Positions 18,101 through 25,901 of a stretch of DNA of 64,000 nt are shown piece by piece. The notes below the pieces were generated by a model. That model had not been told where the DNA came from. It saw nothing but the letters and a program-made list of their open reading frames with translations, and made no database searches. Numbering within the stretch: position 1 is the stretch's first letter; every line of letters starts with the position of its first letter. A program made the position numbers and the translations under genes. The DNA comes from Paenibacillus sp. FSL K6-0276 (lineage in GTDB: Bacteria; Bacillota; Bacilli; Paenibacillales; Paenibacillaceae). Where the stretch lies: the NCBI RefSeq assembly GCF_037977235.1, contig NZ_CP150276.1, positions 372,001 through 436,000 of the forward strand, written 5' to 3'.

Positions 18101-18814
18101 GTGAGAACAATTCAGTTTAAATCAAAAGTATTGCTTTACGCCGGAATCGGCTATGTTGTCGCTGTATTAACGAGCTCTTTTCTGCCTGAATTCATCTCTC
18201 TGCTGTTGCCTTTAGCAGGTGGGGGGATAGGTGTTCTGGTAACGAGAAACCCAAGAACCAATCTCCCGGCGGAGGTGTTGCCAGCGGGCCCGGTGACGGA
18301 ACCTATTGCTCCGCCACCCGCTGCGAGTGCTCCACAATTAAGCAACACGACAAATGAAACTGTATCAGGTAATCATAGCTATGACGGTAGAACTGAGGGT
18401 GCTGTGAAGATTGGACCGGAGTTCGCTCCGGTTGTGGAGTATCTTAGCATTCTGGAAGATATGATTATCTCAGAAGGGCAAAAGGACACGCTGGACAATG
18501 AAATTGTCGAGAAATCACTGGCGCTCTTCGCAAGACTTCAACGTGTAATTCCGCTGCTGCAGGAGCTGAATAACGGCGAGATTAATCATACGGTCCGTAG
18601 ATTGATTCTGAAGGATTTGAATGGTGTAATCAACCCGTTCCTACGCCTAGGCGGTGAAGCAAAGACGAAGAATCGGAGAATGCTGCTGAACGGTCTAAGA
18701 GATGTCGATTCCAAAATATCGGATATCGCTTCCACGATCGAACATAAAGACCTGATGGAACTTCAGACGAAGGCGGAACTGATTCATCAGCGGTACAGCA
18801 GTTCCGAACTATAG
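18101..18814 (+). CDS. XpaC-like membrane protein upstream of TelA
   Basis: A 237-residue protein. A hydrophobic N-terminus (about 10-47, probably one hairpin of two membrane segments, GIGYVVAVLTSSFLPEFI then LLLPLAGGGIGVLVT) is followed by a Pro/Ala-rich linker. A helical cytoplasmic domain covers about 100-235. An XpaC-type protein next to TelA/YaaN is the usual Bacillus arrangement; here it stands in the same position, 11 bp before telA. Start GTG 18101 has only a weak RBS. Assignment is mostly by architecture and context. Confidence 0.6.
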   Translation: MRTIQFKSKVLLYAGIGYVVAVLTSSFLPEFISLLLPLAGGGIGVLVTRNPRTNLPAEVLPAGPVTEPIAPPPAASAPQLSNTTNETVSGNHSYDGRTEGAVKIGPEFAPVVEYLSILEDMIISEGQKDTLDNEIVEKSLALFARLQRVIPLLQELNNGEINHTVRRLILKDLNGVINPFLRLGGEAKTKNRRMLLNGLRDVDSKISDIASTIEHKDLMELQTKAELIHQRYSSSEL

Positions 18815-18825
18815 GAGGGAATCCC

Positions 18826-19926
18826 ATGTCCACGCAGTTAATCCAATTAAAAAAAGAAGATGAACAAAAGGTAGTCGAGGAAGCCGCACAATTAATTGAG
18901 AAGGTATCCCAAACGGATACAGTTACATTAGATTCCTTGATGGATGATATCGGCAAGCTCGGGGTTAAGACACAGGAAAAAGCAGGTCAAACCCTGAAGC
19001 TGCTGGATCGCCCAGTGAATGACCTGATGTCTGGTAAACGAGTTGAAGTGCCTAACATGATTATGAAGCTACGGAATGAGTGTGAGAATCTACAGCAGAG
19101 TAAGAATGTAAGCTTCTTCGGCAAAATGCTGCGCAAGAGTCCGATGAAGAACTACGTGTACAAATATCAGTCGGTCCGCACGAACATTGATGCCATTGTT
19201 ACAGGGCTTCGCGATGGTAGAGATACCCTCGAAGAGAGCATTGTGAATATGCGTCAGCTGAAACGCACCTCCATGGAAGAGATCTATAACCTCCAGACCA
19301 AAATTGCTTTTGGCACTAAGTTGAAAGAGTTGTTCGAGGTGGAGATCGCGAAGCCTGAGAATGAGTACCGTAAAGCTTATCTGGAGCGCGGTTTGCGTAA
19401 AGTGATGGTTCGTATTCAGTCGATGACAGAAATGATTCTGCTGTACAATCAAGCGATTGCTGCTACAGACATCATTAATGACAATAATGACAAGCTGATT
19501 GATTCCGTGAATAACGCTATTGATAAGACTTCTAATCTGATCACGGTGTCGGCAATGATTGCGATGTCGTTAGCGGATCAGGAGAATGTCATCAACGCTG
19601 TAGAAGCGACGAATAAGACGATTGAAGATCAATTTAAAGAAAATGCACGTCTGCTGCGTACCACTACGGAGAAAACAACCGAGTTGCTATCTAAGCCTTC
19701 TATGTCTATGGAAGCTGTGAATCAAGCGATCGGCGATCTGCTTAGCGCACTAGATACTTCAGAACAGTCCAACCGTCGTATTATTGAGAGCTGCCAAGAT
19801 TATACGTCTAAAATGACGGCAATCAATACTCAACTAGGCAATCGTTTAGGACTAAATGAGGCGGACAAGCCTCAGGCACTGAAGCAAGGAGAGGCTGAGA
19901 GTCAACTGAGCAGTTTCTTGAACTAA
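18826..19926 (+). CDS. telA: TelA family toxic-anion resistance protein
   Basis: A 366-residue soluble, almost entirely helical protein with long coiled-coil segments. Typical TelA features: the basic patch FFGKMLRKSPMKNYVYKYQS (about 105) and YNQAIAATDIINDNNDKLID. RBS TAGGAGGGA precedes ATG 18826. Homologues (YceH, YaaN, KlaA) are associated with resistance to tellurite, cell-wall antibiotics and nisin. Last gene of the Ter operon, closed by a strong terminator. Confidence 0.94.
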   Translation: MSTQLIQLKKEDEQKVVEEAAQLIEKVSQTDTVTLDSLMDDIGKLGVKTQEKAGQTLKLLDRPVNDLMSGKRVEVPNMIMKLRNECENLQQSKNVSFFGKMLRKSPMKNYVYKYQSVRTNIDAIVTGLRDGRDTLEESIVNMRQLKRTSMEEIYNLQTKIAFGTKLKELFEVEIAKPENEYRKAYLERGLRKVMVRIQSMTEMILLYNQAIAATDIINDNNDKLIDSVNNAIDKTSNLITVSAMIAMSLADQENVINAVEATNKTIEDQFKENARLLRTTTEKTTELLSKPSMSMEAVNQAIGDLLSALDTSEQSNRRIIESCQDYTSKMTAINTQLGNRLGLNEADKPQALKQGEAESQLSSFLN

Positions 19927-19967
19927 ATTGTTTCTGACAATAATAGAAATACAGAGAATAGATCGAG

Positions 19968-20000
19968 AAGCCTGTTGAATTTATTCAACAGGCTTTTTTA
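19968..20000 (+). terminator. Terminator after telA
   Basis: AAGCCTGTTGAA and TTCAACAGGCTT are perfect arms around TTTA, with a T-run. Confidence 0.92.
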
Positions 20001-20082
20001 AACGCCAATACTCAATCATAAAGCCCTATCCTTGCACATAAGTTGTCACAAGACTACATGTGGAGGAAGTGAGGATAGGCAT

Positions 20083-20172
20083 ATGATCTTAGGGTGCTTG
20101 ATACTCGTGCTTATCATCGTAGCCAGCAGTGAAAGAGCAGAAGCGATTGCGAAAATGAATGAGGACACTTAG
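20083..20172 (+). CDS. Possible 29-aa membrane peptide
   Basis: ATG 20083 follows GTGAGGATAGG and opens a short frame. It encodes a hydrophobic stretch (ILGCLILVLIIVASS) then a charged tail ending MNEDT. It lies alone in the 363-bp gap between telA and the transporter gene. Length and RBS are only suggestive; it was not matched to a known family. Confidence 0.3.
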   Translation: MILGCLILVLIIVASSERAEAIAKMNEDT

Positions 20173-20202
20173 GTTTTTTTACCATGATTTGGTTCAAGTG
20201 AT

Positions 20203-20264
20203 TTCCAGCTGGTTATTGGGTATAATAACGCAAGATTGCACGATTAGCCCATAACTAGCTGGAA
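20203..20264 (+). promoter_or_regulatory. Inverted repeat around the promoter of the formate/nitrite channel gene
   Basis: TTCCAGCTGGTTATTGGG (20203-20220) and CCCATAACTAGCTGGAA (20248-20264) are imperfect inverted repeats flanking TATAAT (20221-20226). No convincing -35 is present. It is either a regulator site pair or a leader hairpin. Confidence 0.5.
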
Positions 20265-20288
20265 AACCCAAATCCCTAAGGAGGTCAC

Positions 20289-21077
20289 ATGGAGAACGAG
20301 GCGCTGCTACAGGTTGAACAATTAGCACTTAAGAAACAGAAGATCTATCGGCAAAGTGTATTGCGCTATATTGCCAGAGCCATGCTGGCCAGTATGTTTA
20401 TCGGGTTCGGTGTAATTGTAGCGTTCAAGACAGGTAACTACTTCTATATGGAGCATTCACCATTTGCGTATCCAATGGCTGCGATTACTTTTGGAGCAGC
20501 GATCATCCTAATCTCATACGGTGGGGGAGACTTATTTACTGGAGATACTTTCTATTACACGTACACGGCTTTGAGACGGAAAATGAAATGGTCCGAGGTT
20601 GTACGCATGTGGGTCATGAGTTATATCGGTAATATTCTCGGTGCTGCGGTATTTGCGCTGTTGATTTTTTTAACAGGGCTGTTTTACAGCTCTGATGTAA
20701 ATGGATTTTTGCTATATGTGGTTGAACATAAAATGGGGGCTCCGGCAGGTCAGCTTTTTTTCCGTGCTATCCTCTGTAACTGGCTCGTTTGTATGGCTTT
20801 CTTTATACCGATGAATATCAAAGGCGATGGGGCCAAAATGTTTGCGATGGTCTTATTCGTATTCTGTTTTTTCATCTCCGGTTATGAGCATAGTATTGCC
20901 AATATGTGTACCTTTGCGATTGCACTGGTCCTTGACCATCCCGGAACCGTTTCGTGGGGCGGTGTGGTACATAATCTTGTGCCTGTTACAATCGGTAATC
21001 TGATTGGTGGTGGGGTTCTGATGGGGGTTATGTATTATTATGTGAACAAACCTTTTCTAGACGACACGAAGCATTAA
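20289..21077 (+). CDS. Formate/nitrite transporter (FNT) family channel
   Basis: A 262-residue pentameric-channel family protein with six hydrophobic segments. FNT landmarks: ASMFIGFGVIVAFKTGNYF, the GGGDLFTGDT loop (about 78), RAILCNWLVCMAFF (about 160) and SGYEHSIANM (about 200) containing the central His of the pore. Cytoplasmic N-terminal helix. AAGGAGG precedes the ATG by 4 bp. Transports small monovalent anions such as formate or nitrite; no pyruvate formate-lyase or nitrite reductase gene is adjacent, so the substrate is not decided. Confidence 0.93.
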   Translation: MENEALLQVEQLALKKQKIYRQSVLRYIARAMLASMFIGFGVIVAFKTGNYFYMEHSPFAYPMAAITFGAAIILISYGGGDLFTGDTFYYTYTALRRKMKWSEVVRMWVMSYIGNILGAAVFALLIFLTGLFYSSDVNGFLLYVVEHKMGAPAGQLFFRAILCNWLVCMAFFIPMNIKGDGAKMFAMVLFVFCFFISGYEHSIANMCTFAIALVLDHPGTVSWGGVVHNLVPVTIGNLIGGGVLMGVMYYYVNKPFLDDTKH

Positions 21078-21095
21078 GAAGAACGGTTAACTCGC

Positions 21096-21126
21096 AACTT
21101 CGCTCTCTAAAGGGCGGAGTTTTTTT
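21096..21126 (+). terminator. Terminator after the FNT gene
   Basis: AACTTCGC pairs with GCGGAGTT (one G-T), then TTTTTT. Confidence 0.75.
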
Positions 21127-21255
21127 GTGCTGCAAGAAATTTCTTCATGATTGGGATTTTTTGATTTTTTAGGGTTGAAAAGGATTAGGGGGAAAGAAGT
21201 AGAATACATATTAGTATTGCAAAATTGAAGATTCATACAGAATGGGGTAAAGGCT

Positions 21256-22857
21256 TTGGAAAAGACAACAGGGTTACTGACGGATGAGACTATCATTAAG
21301 GCTTCCAATCAGCATTGCATTGATCAAGGAATAGACCCTGAGCAGCCTCCTATTTTTCCAAAATGTTATGCTGCAGATGAATTGGGGTCACAACTCCATG
21401 TATATAGTGAAGTGATTGAGGTTATTGATTTTTTTGTAAATAAGTTTCTTTCTTCAGTAAAAGGTAATCCGATCCTTGTTACGATATCGGATGATGCAGG
21501 TTATCTATTAGCGTTCAAAGGGGATCCAACAATTATTGATCTCGTAGGGCAGGTTGGCATCAAAGAAGGTGTGCAACTAAACAAAGAGGTGGGTACAAAT
21601 TCAATTGCGTTATGTCTCGAACATCAGCGGCCATTTCAGTTGAAGGGACAAGACCATTATCATCACATTCTTCATCGTTTAGTGTGCTGTACGGCTCCTT
21701 TTTATAAAGAGGATGGGCTTGAAATATTGGGGACGATATCATTTATGGCGGATATAGATGTGGCGCATCCCCACCTATTGCCTTTGCTCTGTACGATGGC
21801 TGACTCAATCGAACGCGAGATTTTGCTGCGTAGAGGGAACGCTCAGCTTCAGCTTTTAAATCGAATTTTATTGGATACCAATTACTTGGGTGTAATTATA
21901 ACGGATGAACGCGGAGCGATCGTGAATATAAATGAGAATTGCTTAACCATGCTTCATTTGGACGGTGAGTATCAAGAATCAGTTATCGGAGCCAGTGTGT
22001 TTGAAATTCAGAATGTTGGATCTTATTTTCAGCATGTCATTTTACAGCAAGAAGCATGTGCTGGGCTGGAAGTGATTCAGGAGAGCAACGGCTTGTTCGA
22101 GCATTATATGCTGGATGTGCTTCCGATTTATGATTCGAATGGATGCTTGGCTCGTGTGATTGGAAGTCTTCGGAACATCACGGAGATGAAAAGAACGCAA
22201 GAAGTGCTGCGCAATACAGAGAAATTAGTGGTCGCAGGACAACTGGCCATGAGTATTGCACATGAAATTCGAAATCCGCTAACTACAGTCAAAGGTATGC
22301 TTCAACTGGCCAATAAAGATTCGCGTCTGCTGCACTATGATCTCATTATGTCAGAAGTGGAAAGAATGAACCTCATTGTGAGTGAGTTTCTCATACTGGG
22401 TAAACCGCAGGCTGCGCATTATAGGACTGAACAATGTAGTGCGATCCTGCAGGAAGTGTTGAGTATCTTCGCGATTCAGGTGGAGATGAATAATATATCG
22501 CTGAACACGCAGATCTATTATGATGCTAAGATCGAGTGTGACCGCAACCAGATCAAGCAGATTTTCCAAAACATCCTAAGAAATTCAATGGAAGCCTTGC
22601 CCTTTGGCGGGAACATTTCAGTAGCCCTAGATATGGAGGACGGATTCCAGGCGATTACCTTCACAGACAACGGAGAGGGTATGAACCAGGGAGTGCTGGA
22701 CAAATTAGGCGAGCCTTTTCACACGACCAGATGTGATGGTAATGGACTTGGAATCATGATTGTAAAAAAAATAGTGTCTGCTCATAAAGGACGCGTGGCT
22801 ATAGCTAGTGAAGAGGGAGTCGGTACAGCCGTTGCGATTTATCTTCCGTTAAAATAG
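21256..22857 (+). CDS. Orphan GAF-PAS sensor histidine kinase
   Basis: A 533-residue cytoplasmic kinase without membrane segments. A GAF-like sensor domain (about 30-195) resembles the input domain of AcoR-type activators. A PAS domain (about 200-310, LGVIITDERGAIVNINENCL) follows. HisKA has MSIAHEIRNPLTTVKGMLQL (His about 335) and HATPase has QNILRNSMEA, FTDNGEGM and GNGLGIMIVKKI. The H-box resembles the sporulation/KinA-type phosphorelay kinases. No response regulator is adjacent. TTG 21256 with GGGGTAAAGG just upstream is the likely start. Confidence 0.9.
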   Translation: MEKTTGLLTDETIIKASNQHCIDQGIDPEQPPIFPKCYAADELGSQLHVYSEVIEVIDFFVNKFLSSVKGNPILVTISDDAGYLLAFKGDPTIIDLVGQVGIKEGVQLNKEVGTNSIALCLEHQRPFQLKGQDHYHHILHRLVCCTAPFYKEDGLEILGTISFMADIDVAHPHLLPLLCTMADSIEREILLRRGNAQLQLLNRILLDTNYLGVIITDERGAIVNINENCLTMLHLDGEYQESVIGASVFEIQNVGSYFQHVILQQEACAGLEVIQESNGLFEHYMLDVLPIYDSNGCLARVIGSLRNITEMKRTQEVLRNTEKLVVAGQLAMSIAHEIRNPLTTVKGMLQLANKDSRLLHYDLIMSEVERMNLIVSEFLILGKPQAAHYRTEQCSAILQEVLSIFAIQVEMNNISLNTQIYYDAKIECDRNQIKQIFQNILRNSMEALPFGGNISVALDMEDGFQAITFTDNGEGMNQGVLDKLGEPFHTTRCDGNGLGIMIVKKIVSAHKGRVAIASEEGVGTAVAIYLPLK

Positions 22858-22906
22858 AATGGGTATCGTGCCTACAACTTCGAACAAATGGAGCAGCAGT
22901 AATTTA

Positions 22907-22954
22907 TAAAAAAAGACTCTTCCACCGAATGTAGGCTGAAAGAGTCTTTTTTTT
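22907..22954. terminator. Bidirectional terminator between convergent genes
   Basis: AAAAAAAGACTCTT and AAGAGTCTTTTTTTT arms (with a bulge region) serve both the kinase gene and the TPM gene. Confidence 0.85.
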
Positions 22955-22963
22955 GGAGATGGG

Positions 22964-25294
22964 CTACCACTTGGACCCACCAGATGAATTTCGGCCGGAC
23001 TTCCCTCCGCCACCACCCCAAGAAGAGCCGCCGGAAGATTTGCCACCGCTGCCGCCTCCCCCCGAGGAAGAACCACCGGAGGAACGACCTCCACCGAATC
23101 CGCCCGAGGAAGGAGGGCCGGAGGACATCCGTTTGCGAGCCTGCGCTCGACGTTGCTGTTCTCTCATCATAGCTAATTGAGCTAGCCGTTCTTCCTCTTC
23201 CTTCTGACGAACGAGTCGGTTCGCTTCATTCACAAAGGAAGTGATCTGCGAATCATAAGAACGGCCAAGGGATTCCAGTTCCTCAAGATTGTAAGGCCGG
23301 GATGCCAAGCGATGTTCCAGTGCACTGGATTCCGGCAGTAAGGATAGCTCGAAGCGAATTCTAGAAGACAACCCTCTGCTATGCAGCATTCGTTGGGTGG
23401 CTTCCACCCGGCTTTGCCCTTCGGAGAAGAGGCGATTGACCCTATCCAGTCTTTCATTGAGTGCATTTAGACTTTCTGAGACACCATCGAACTGCCTTGC
23501 AGCCTCATCTTGTAAGGATAGCAATTGCTCAAGCGCATTGTTGGCCTTCTTATATTCGCCGCGCTCATCGCTGGTCCAATTCTCAATCTGCGCCACTTCA
23601 CTCGCACCTTCCCGAAGGCGCGTGCTCCACTCGGTCAGGATGTTCTCCACAGTTGCTACATGTTGTTCTTCGAAATGTAAGCGCGCTTCCGTAATCCGGC
23701 TCTGCAGTCCGTCTCTCCGCTGCTTCAATTGGCTCCATTCGGTGCGGAATGTCTCTAAATCTCTGCGGTTGTTCTGCCGAAGAAGTGCTTGTTGTTCTGT
23801 CATAGCAACAGCCTCATCCAGGAGAAGGTCAAGATTGGCGCCAATCCTGCGCACCTCATCCATATCTCCAACGCGTAGTGGCGCTTCAAGCGTCAGCGAT
23901 TCTGCGCGGGCCTGCTCTAGACGGTCATATGGTTTTACCTTCATGTTGTGGAGTGAATTTTGTTCGATGATGCCTGTAATTTTCGTGCGGGTAGCAGCTA
24001 ATACCGTAGGGAAATTGTTTAGCTTACCATCGTAGAGATCAACATCCTTCAGGTCTTGTTCAATCTTTTCTTGTCGTTCTTGCGCGTCCTCGGTAATTTC
24101 TTGTGCAGCTATAGGGTCAAAAAGCTCCAATTGATCTGCCTTTGAGGTCTCCTCGGCAAGCTCCTTAAGCTCTTCTACAATTTCTTGAAGTGCATAACCA
24201 GTTTCTTTTGCCGCACCTTGCAGCTGCTCTTCAAGCTCTGGCGTATCCTCTTTCAGCTCTGTAATACGTTGTTTAACATTGCGATCTGCTTCACTGATGA
24301 TAGCAATGTTCTTCTCTTCCTCTTCAAGCGCTGTGCGGAAGGAGGCTTCTGTCTGCTGCAATTGTTCCACGGCTGCCTTGAGGGCAGTCAAACGATAAAA
24401 TGGCAGCTGAGCACCTTGACCATCACTTTGCAGCGAAGAGATTTCAACGAGCTTTGCAGACACCCGTTTTGAGATGCCTTCTACCAGCACCTCGGTCTTC
24501 CCTTGAACGATCCCCTGAAATGGCTTTAATGACTCCAGTGCTCGATTCGCTTGTACCAGCAAATTGGATAACTGCTCCTGTTGCTCGCTTAGCTGCTTAC
24601 GTCGACGCAGACCTGTGATCACTGTGAATAGTACAAGTAGTATTAATACGATTCCGATTAGAATGGCGGCAATCGTAAACATGGAGCTGCTGGAGCGATT
24701 TCCAGTAGTGATCGAAGTCCCTGGATTGCCGGAGGCTCCGTTCCCTGTACCGCTGTCCGCACTGCCAACTGTGCTACCACTTCCTGCGCTTCCTCCAGTA
24801 TTCCCGGTGCTTTCCCCAATGGAATGGATCGCTTTAATTAAAGCCTTTGTCCCTCCAGCGAAGTCTCCTTCTCTGGCATAAGGGATGAAATAAGTATCAA
24901 GTAGCGCTGTAATAGCAGCACTTCCTGAGTTCCCACCCTGATTCTGGGACCAGGCATTTAACGAGGTTTGAAAGCCTGGATTGTTAAAATTAAGTTCAAT
25001 GGACTGATCGCCAGCGGATATCAGCAAGAGAATATCGCGAGTGGACAGTCCCCATGAGGCGTAAGTATCATCAGCGTATTTATCGGCCGGAGTGCCGTTT
25101 AAGGAATCTACGGTGAGTACATGCATAGTAACGAGATCTCCAGTGGCGGCAGCAGAAATGGTCGTCGCTTCTGCGGAACTAAACATTCCAGCGTTATCGG
25201 TAACTAATCCCTGCTGAGTAGGGATTTCGGCGGCGTATGCACCGGGAACCCATAACACGCTGATCAATAAGAATAAGGCTATATACTTTTTCAA
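22964..25294 (-). CDS. TPM-domain membrane protein with long coiled coil and Gly-rich tail
   Basis: A 776-residue protein. Signal peptide KKYIALFLLISVLWVPGAYA, extracytoplasmic TPM domain (about 25-150, VTDNAGMFSSAE and YASWGLSTRDILLLISAGD), Ser/Gly linker, one membrane segment (FTIAAILIGIVLILLVLFTV, about 210). A roughly 480-residue predominantly helical coiled-coil region follows, then a final 50 residues almost wholly Gly and Ser ending GGSKW. TTG 25294 is preferred over TTG 25330: GGAG lies 9 bp upstream and the signal peptide then starts at residue 2. The coiled coil is faintly EzrA-like in composition. Function unknown. Confidence 0.85.
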   Translation of the reverse strand: MKKYIALFLLISVLWVPGAYAAEIPTQQGLVTDNAGMFSSAEATTISAAATGDLVTMHVLTVDSLNGTPADKYADDTYASWGLSTRDILLLISAGDQSIELNFNNPGFQTSLNAWSQNQGGNSGSAAITALLDTYFIPYAREGDFAGGTKALIKAIHSIGESTGNTGGSAGSGSTVGSADSGTGNGASGNPGTSITTGNRSSSSMFTIAAILIGIVLILLVLFTVITGLRRRKQLSEQQEQLSNLLVQANRALESLKPFQGIVQGKTEVLVEGISKRVSAKLVEISSLQSDGQGAQLPFYRLTALKAAVEQLQQTEASFRTALEEEEKNIAIISEADRNVKQRITELKEDTPELEEQLQGAAKETGYALQEIVEELKELAEETSKADQLELFDPIAAQEITEDAQERQEKIEQDLKDVDLYDGKLNNFPTVLAATRTKITGIIEQNSLHNMKVKPYDRLEQARAESLTLEAPLRVGDMDEVRRIGANLDLLLDEAVAMTEQQALLRQNNRRDLETFRTEWSQLKQRRDGLQSRITEARLHFEEQHVATVENILTEWSTRLREGASEVAQIENWTSDERGEYKKANNALEQLLSLQDEAARQFDGVSESLNALNERLDRVNRLFSEGQSRVEATQRMLHSRGLSSRIRFELSLLPESSALEHRLASRPYNLEELESLGRSYDSQITSFVNEANRLVRQKEEEERLAQLAMMREQQRRAQARKRMSSGPPSSGGFGGGRSSGGSSSGGGGSGGKSSGGSSWGGGGGKSGRNSSGGSKW

Positions 25295-25418
25295 GCTGAC
25301 ACGCTCCAATCTGAAGGACTTTGTATTCAATATATTATGCTGATAATTATACTATATCATTAACCCTCACGTGACCCGGAGATCCTCCTATTCTTACATG
25401 GTCGTTAATCATACTAGC

Positions 25419-25451
25419 AAAAAAAGCCGCATTCCTTAAAAGGAATGCGGC
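25419..25451 (-). terminator. Terminator of the 47-codon gene
   Basis: Ten-bp stem GCCGCATTCC/GGAATGCGGC with seven A on the plus strand at its left, i.e. a T-run for minus-strand transcripts. Confidence 0.85.
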
Positions 25452-25466
25452 GAATATGCAGAAGGG

Positions 25467-25610
25467 TTATCTTGTCGGCAGACAGAGAATGTATTGCAAT
25501 CTGGATTTAATTTCTTTTTGCCATTTTAAATCTCCAACTTTAACGGCAAGATTGAGCAGATCCAGATAATCGTCAACCTGTAGTGACGTTCGGGTAGAGG
25601 TAACGTTCAT
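25467..25610 (-). CDS. 47-aa small protein next to a Fur box
   Basis: ATG at 25610 (minus strand) has AAGGAG 11 bp upstream, and the frame ends TAA at 25467, 16 bp before a strong terminator. The product is a helix-rich soluble peptide with core VDDYLDLLNLAVKVGDLKW and a basic tail. I do not recognise the family. A near-perfect Fur box lies about 57 bp upstream of the start, so iron repression is likely by inference. B. subtilis has small Fur-controlled proteins (FbpA-C) that act with the FsrA RNA; no sequence identity with these is claimed. Confidence 0.65.
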   Translation of the reverse strand: MNVTSTRTSLQVDDYLDLLNLAVKVGDLKWQKEIKSRLQYILCLPTR

Positions 25611-25666
25611 GGGTGATCAGTCTCCTTTTAACTTAAATATAGTAAAGTGAAATTAATAACTTCTTT

Positions 25667-25685
25667 AATAATGATAATCATTATC
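25667..25685. promoter_or_regulatory. Fur box
   Basis: AATAATGATAATCATTATC matches the 19-bp Fur consensus GATAATGATAATCATTATC at 18 positions. It lies between the divergent 47-codon gene (minus) and the SBP-GGDEF-EAL gene (plus, start 217 bp away). Confidence 0.85.
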
Positions 25686-25901
25686 AACTTGTATCATTAT
25701 TGCTATTATCCACATTTTCCATCTAAAAAGCAATATAAAAATGTAGCATCCGTAATTTTATATAATTTACAAAGGGAAGGGTTCATCGATGGGATTTGCG
25801 TATATTGTGTGACAAAGAAAGAAAAAGCAGGTATATTGACATATTTTGTCGAATATAATTTAGGATATTACTGTAAAATCAGTAAAAAGGGGGAATGATC
25901 G

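Noticed and set aside
23397..24035. Long plus-strand frame opposite the TPM gene
   Set aside because: Antisense shadow of the coiled-coil coding region; Ser/Arg-rich, with no RBS or known domain.
25836..25859. TTGACA and TATAAT before the GGDEF-EAL gene as a promoter
   Set aside because: The spacer is only 12 bp, too short for sigma-A; no better pair was found.
25647..25898. Open frame of 83 codons between the Fur box and the GGDEF-EAL gene
   Set aside because: It starts over the Fur box region without an RBS, has unusual low-complexity AT-rich content, and its span contains the expected promoter of the next gene.
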